Part shown: piece after piece, positions 58,867 through 64,000 of the stretch
Layout: each line of letters begins with the position of its first letter
Position numbering within the stretch: the stretch's first letter is position 1
Assembly: GCF_031877795.1 (NCBI RefSeq)
Contig: NC_133931.1
Coordinates: 25,728,264-25,792,263 of the forward strand
DNA length: 64,000 nt
Direction: 5' to 3'
Source of the DNA: Strix aluco
Lineage: Eukaryota; Chordata; Aves; Strigiformes; Strigidae
The notes under the pieces: model-generated
What the model was told of the DNA's origin: nothing
Database searches by the model: none
The model's input: only the letters and a program-made list of their open reading frames with translations
Position numbers and translations under genes: made by a program

Positions 58867-61800
58867 GTCAGTCCTGGCCTCACATCACTGGTCTGACATC
58901 CCACAGGACAAAGGAACAGAAGGGACCTTGTGTGGCACTTGCTACTGCAGGCAACCATGTTATATATATTCTGTGAACCAACAAGCTCCCTTTTAACCCT
59001 GCTTAGGTTGCATGAATAGCATCAGCCACAAAACCGGCAGGGGCAGAAGCTGGCCTCAAGCACTAGTCACCTGTATGCCAGGCACTGATGCTTGCACAAG
59101 CGGGAGAACAACTACATGCACCTCTGATGCTCTTCTGACACAACCGAAACAGCCTCTTAACACAGGTACTGCCAAAGAGCCCTGGATACAAGACAGAAAC
59201 TGCAGATAAAGCTTCTCAGGCAGCAGCTTCAGTGCCAGGTATTCACTGCTGAGCCCCACCTACCTGACCAAAGCCAGGCGACACACACAAGACATGCTGA
59301 CTCTTGCTGCTACAAGCAGATTGCAGTCTCTGTACTCACTCTACTAATCAACTGCAAACTTCACCCAAACCTGTCTGTACCCTGGGGTGATCCTTGCCCA
59401 CACCCCCTCACCAGCTCCGACCTACCCACCCTGCTCAGGTGGGGTTGCAAAGGCACAGCCAGGCAGCATTAAGAGCTCCCAGCATTTTTGAAGAGCTGCT
59501 GTAGAGCAGCCGACAGTACTGCACACCCCGTTCCAGGGCGGAGAGGCATGGGGCGTTTCAGACGAGGCATGGCTCCTTCCCCATTTGTGGTTTTGGGACA
59601 GCGTGGCAGGAAGTTACCAGTCTCCAAAACTACACCAAAGGAACCTTTGGCATTTGCAGCCGCTAAGGATCATACGTTGCACTTTTCAGCATTAATTTGT
59701 ACATGCTGACCAGTGACAGCAGGAACTGTTTGTCCTTCCCAAACTGTTCCTGTCCCTTGAACAAAGGGTGACAGGGACCGTGTTAGCATTGTACTCATCC
59801 ACTGCTCAAAACCTGCTGTTTCAGGGAGTTACAAGTTGTCTCTCACATCCTGTAAGCCTGAAGCCACCGGCTACCACTACACAGCACACGGCAGCTGCTT
59901 TGTTTTAGGCATGAGCAGAACCGCACTCATTTGAATTGTGATAAATATTTCCTGCAACAAGTAAAATGGGTTTATTCACAAAAAAAAGTTTTTCTTGGAC
60001 TTACCACGTTTAGGTTCCATTAAGGGAGGCAAGAAACCGTTTTCGTTACCAGCACTACAAACAGTAGGAAGCAAATACCCCAACAGAGCGTAACTTTCCT
60101 CTCTTCCAGAGATCTCATATGAGAGGAGCTATATCCATCACTAAAAGCCAAAAGAGAACTCTATTCAAAATGGACTTTTTCATGTGTTCCTCCTCTTGTA
60201 TGCTACTGTTTCAGTGCTGTTAAAAACTACACAAAACTCTCCTGTTTAAAAGCCAGGTTGGTCCCTCCAACCTTAAAGACTCCTCTACTCAAAATGCCAA
60301 GTTATATATAATAAAGGTCAGGTCAGATGCACACAATGAGTAATACTATAGACCTGCTACAGAGGGGTTTTTTTAAATAGTAACTTTAGCTTCAGAAGAA
60401 AAGTCTCAGAGCAGACTACAGGCCCTCTAAGGCCCATTCTCACTGAAGCTGGTTGCCTTCTGCATCTGGCAGTAAACTCCACAGCACTTTGCATGCTCAC
60501 GATAGACTGAGGGGCCAGGTCTTTCCTTCCAGACAATGTTAATTTACTAGTGCATACGTTTTCTCAGCATAGCAGTTAGCTCTGATGTCTTCCTTATTCC
60601 TGGCACACCCTTACACATCCCACAACCCATGGTAACACAACAGCACTCACATCATCTCTGTCAGACAGGAGAGGCAGCCTCAGCCCTCGGTTATTATCTT
60701 CCAGGGCAATATCCTGATAAGGCAAGTATGAAGCAAGCCAGGTGGGGAAGGAAGGAAATGACTCTACCTATATATTTCTATATAAAGAAGCAGGTGTCCC
60801 AGGTCATTTTGAAGCTGTCATTCTGGAGAGACAGCATAGACCTGGACTGGGGCAAACAGGTACCAGAAGGTACTATTTCAAGTGGACCAAGCGGACCTTT
60901 CCTTCGCTGCTAGACAGCTTTCTCAGAGGCTGGGGGTGTTATGCAAATCTGTCACAAGCTCACAGGTTAGAAGTGCTGAACAGCAGCACCAAGCTCTAAA
61001 AAAAGCAGCCAGCAAAGCTCTCCTACTACAACACAGACTACATTTAAATTTGCATGCAGGCAACAGTTTTTTGGAGAGAAGAATCTAAACAGTAAGTCTA
61101 GCCAGAAGCTAAAATGAACTGCTAGCAAGCCACTCACACCTGTAATAAAGCTGACCACATCTACTTTTCATCAGCAAAATAGACTACCTAAGAAAGGTCA
61201 ACAGATGCTCTTGAAGATCTGACTGTTTAAAGATTTAGGCCCTTGAACTCGTTAGCATTATGCCTCAGAACATCTGAATAAAATGAGCTCTTGCTTTCTG
61301 CTGGTACACTACTTAGGCTGGGGGTATCATCTTGTATGAAAGGACTTAGATATGTTCTTACCATTTAATCCAGTTACCCTCTGTAACTGAGAATGACTCT
61401 CAACAGAGCAGGTGGAATCAGATCTCTTTGCATCATCTTAGGTTTTGCCGCTGCTGCTGCTACTTGGTAGCTTTTTATGCTTGCAGAAATTAACCTGCTA
61501 GATACAAGTAACTGCAAGTTTTATAAACGTAAAACTTCATCCCAGTGGAAAGATTATTCCATTCAGGTAGGCTGAACAGCAGCTAGATGCACCAAGTGAC
61601 CCTGAAATGCCTCCAGCTCTTTAGCAGATGATTTCACTGTCAACTCAATTTACATCTTTAGTTTTTATCCTAAATGTGTCCAAGTGCAGTTGCAGCATTT
61701 TGATTTTTACTCTGGGCACAGGTAGTATTTCATAGACAATTAGAAAGTCACTTAGAAAGCAACAAATCTCTAACTCTGAAGACTGAGGTTCAGATTTATT

Positions 61801-63400
61801 CCTGATTGAGCTTAAGTGTATTTTCAGATACATGCAGTACAGCAGAGCTGTCTGTCACTGTACAGCAGACCCATCATCACTGTGCTGCACTCCCCAGCAG
61901 CTCCAAATTCAATCACAGCAAGGGAACAGAGCGGAGATTCTTTGCATTGAGAGCACTGGCTACCAGATGAGTCACGGGAGCTAGAGCTGGCAAGAGACTG
62001 GCTGCAGGCACAAACAAGTAGCTCAGATTTCATCAAAACGAAAGACAGTAAACGGCCAAGAGACTTTCTAATATTTACTACAATAATTTGCTACTGGGGG
62101 TGGTGGGGGGGGGGTGAGAAATCAGTACTCCAACTCTTTTCCAGCTGCATCTTCTATCAGGCCAGGGAAATTACAGGAAAATACAAAAATTACAGTAATA
62201 CGATCCATAATCTCCTTCCACTTAAACATTAACCAGCAACTATGATAACCACCATTTCATTTGCATTAAAAGATTAGCTAAAGCGTATCCCCCGGGAGGA
62301 AAGCCCCATGTAAATGCAAGGTTTCTGCATGTCATTTTCATAATATACCTGTTACAGAAGACCTTAAAAGCCCTGCTGCAAACTCAACACTCATTCACCC
62401 ACTCACCCATTTTGTTAAACTTTAAGCGCTTGACCCTCAGATTACTCGTTAGCTACAGGAAATTCAGCTTCATCAAGCCTGAAAGGAAAACAGTCTAATT
62501 TTTCTTAAGACAACAACAGCAGTTTAGGTGCAGAGGCTAAAATTAGTAGGCTTCAATTAAAACCTTCAGAAGAGAGACTTTTCCCTTTCCTTTAATACTT
62601 TCAAACAAACAAACTATGAAGTACCGGTAAAGAGCATGCAAAACATGAACTCAGCTAAAGCAACTAAGTACTTATTTCTTCAATATAGCATCTTCTACAA
62701 AGCAGAAGCTGACTGCAGAGCCTTACAAGAGACACACTGCAGGCACTGCTGTTGCTTTCGGTCCATTGGATTGGAAAAGTTATCAAAAAAAGAGTGGGTT
62801 AAGTCTATCACAAACAAAAAAGTACATAAAATATACAGAGACTGACCCTATTTAATCTCTATTTTAAGGTCTCAAAAGTATAGAAGCTCCAGGAAAAGTA
62901 CCAAGTTACTCTCCAGTTTGATACCACAAGAAGTCTTGTCCCCAGTGGTGGTTCGACAGGGCCCAGAGCCAAGACCTGCAATGCTGGGGCTGGGCTACCT
63001 GGCACCCTGCCACACATGGGACATCCTCCAGCCTCTTCCAGTGGCTCAGCTGACACTGGTTCAACAAAAGTCAAATTTTGCAACACATTTGGTGATCCCT
63101 GTTTTAAACAGTTACTCAAATTTGTATGTTGCTTCTAAATCCATAACTACATTTATTTCTAGTTTAGTCTTAAATCTCCTCCTGTATGCTTATAGTCTAA
63201 GTTTACTAATCCCTCCTGACCCTGAATAATAAACTTGCTGCTAAAATACTTATCAAGATAAAAAACAGCCACCCTATTTTTTGTCACCCTTGAAGGTCCA
63301 CACTTAAAGAAAATTAAACACATAGGCTTGAAGCTACATCGTATATTTGTAAATAAAATAATTTGACAGAACAAGATTACAAAGTACGAAACGAGCCCTT
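58867..63400. other. Intergenic sequence, possibly partly transcribed from the minus strand
   Basis: No coding exon recognised. Features are an AATAAA on the minus strand (TTTATT near 59969), a G-rich run at 62096-62115 and a GCTGCTGCTGCTAC triplet run near 61450. The sequence is mostly unique. Confidence 0.35.
62096..62115. repeat. G-rich run
   Basis: G5-T-GG-T-G10 in 20 bases; a low-complexity tract that could form a G-quadruplex. Confidence 0.6.
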
Positions 63401-64000
63401 TCAGGAATTTGTAAGTACAACAGAAGTTGATGTTAAGTCCATTTTGTAAAGTTTTAAACAAATACCACTGAGGGATAGGAGTATTACCATAAAACACTTT
63501 TTGTTTTTTTTAATGCTTTCTCAAAAAGCTTGGACCATATACATCAATTTCAGATTAGAAGTCCCACACGCACACATTGGTTTGGTTACAGCTTCAGGGA
63601 TCAGTGCAGCACAGTGCAAGTTTCATTCACAGATAAAAAGATATTTGAAGTAGGTACAAGAACATTCTGCAAAATATAGGATGTGATCTAACTGTTGGCA
63701 ACCCTCCTCCCGCCCCCTAAAAAGTGCTGAAAAGTAGAGCACAACATATAGAATCACAAGGAAAAGTACACAGGGAGATGGACTCTTTAACAAGACAAGT
63801 TAATATTTGACAGCTTAAGAAAGAGGAAACAATTGCATCAGGAAGAAAATTACTGTTAGTCATTAGAAGGTATGTACAAGGGAAGTTTGTACTTTGATTA
63901 TGTAGAAAAACTGAAGCTGACATGTCTCCATTCCTGAAATACAAATATTGAGTAAGTGAGGTACAAGAAGTAAGCACTATTAACTGGAAGTGCCTTCTCA
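63400..64000 (-). other. Possible 3' UTR of a convergent gene entering from the right
   Basis: Read on the minus strand, the last 600 bases are T-rich, repeat-free and lack long open frames. Candidate poly(A) signals are ATTAAA (63514-63509) and AATAAA (63157-63152). In human, PLEKHF2 is the gene convergent with CFAP418, so a PLEKHF2 3' UTR would fit the position. No PLEKHF2 coding sequence is inside the window, so this is an inference from synteny and texture only. Confidence 0.25.

Noticed and set aside
1-64000. CRISPR arrays, bacterial operons or phage genes
   Set aside because: No spaced direct repeats, ribosome binding sites or dense coding; the window is plainly vertebrate nuclear DNA.

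Overview
The window is vertebrate nuclear DNA, almost certainly from a bird. The evidence is CR1 LINE copies with the typical 8-bp terminal motif, a solo LTR of the avian ERVL-like type, a MIR relic, very low coding density and spliced genes with GT-AG introns. The LTR type suggests Neoaves more than a galliform, but that is a weak inference. There is no bacterial, phage or CRISPR content.

Only two genes can be supported. A tRNA-Ser(AGA) gene lies at 22519-22600. Immediately downstream on the same strand is a complete CFAP418 (C8orf37) gene, with six coding exons between 22787 and 30586. They assemble into a 207-residue product with consensus splice sites and no frame errors. CFAP418 is a ciliary and photoreceptor protein. 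Both genes share a CpG island of about 0.7 kb. An X-box-like (RFX) site and a YY1 site sit at or just before the CFAP418 start codon.

Layout: 1-22.3 kb is a mostly AT-rich gene desert with an old CR1, a MIR relic, degenerate ancient repeats, one CTCF-like site and a small CpG-bearing patch. 22.3-34.6 kb holds the tRNA gene, CFAP418 and a probable long 3' UTR ending at a strong poly(A) signal near 34.59 kb. Intron 2 carries a nested, inverted pair of CR1 copies, and intron 5 carries a near-consensus CTCF site. 34.6-59 kb is intergenic and becomes more GC-rich after about 40 kb; it has a solo LTR with a perfect 5-bp target duplication (47889-48213) and another CR1 (about 58.4-58.9 kb). 59-64 kb has no recognisable coding sequence. 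Its far end looks like a 3' UTR on the minus strand, which would fit PLEKHF2, the convergent neighbour of CFAP418 in other vertebrates, but this is inferred from synteny only.

I found no novel multi-gene system. The most interesting points are the tRNA/CFAP418 promoter arrangement, the CR1 inverted pair in intron 2, the divergent CTCF-like pair, the clean but shortened LTR, and a purine-rich coiled-coil-like relic just after exon 2.
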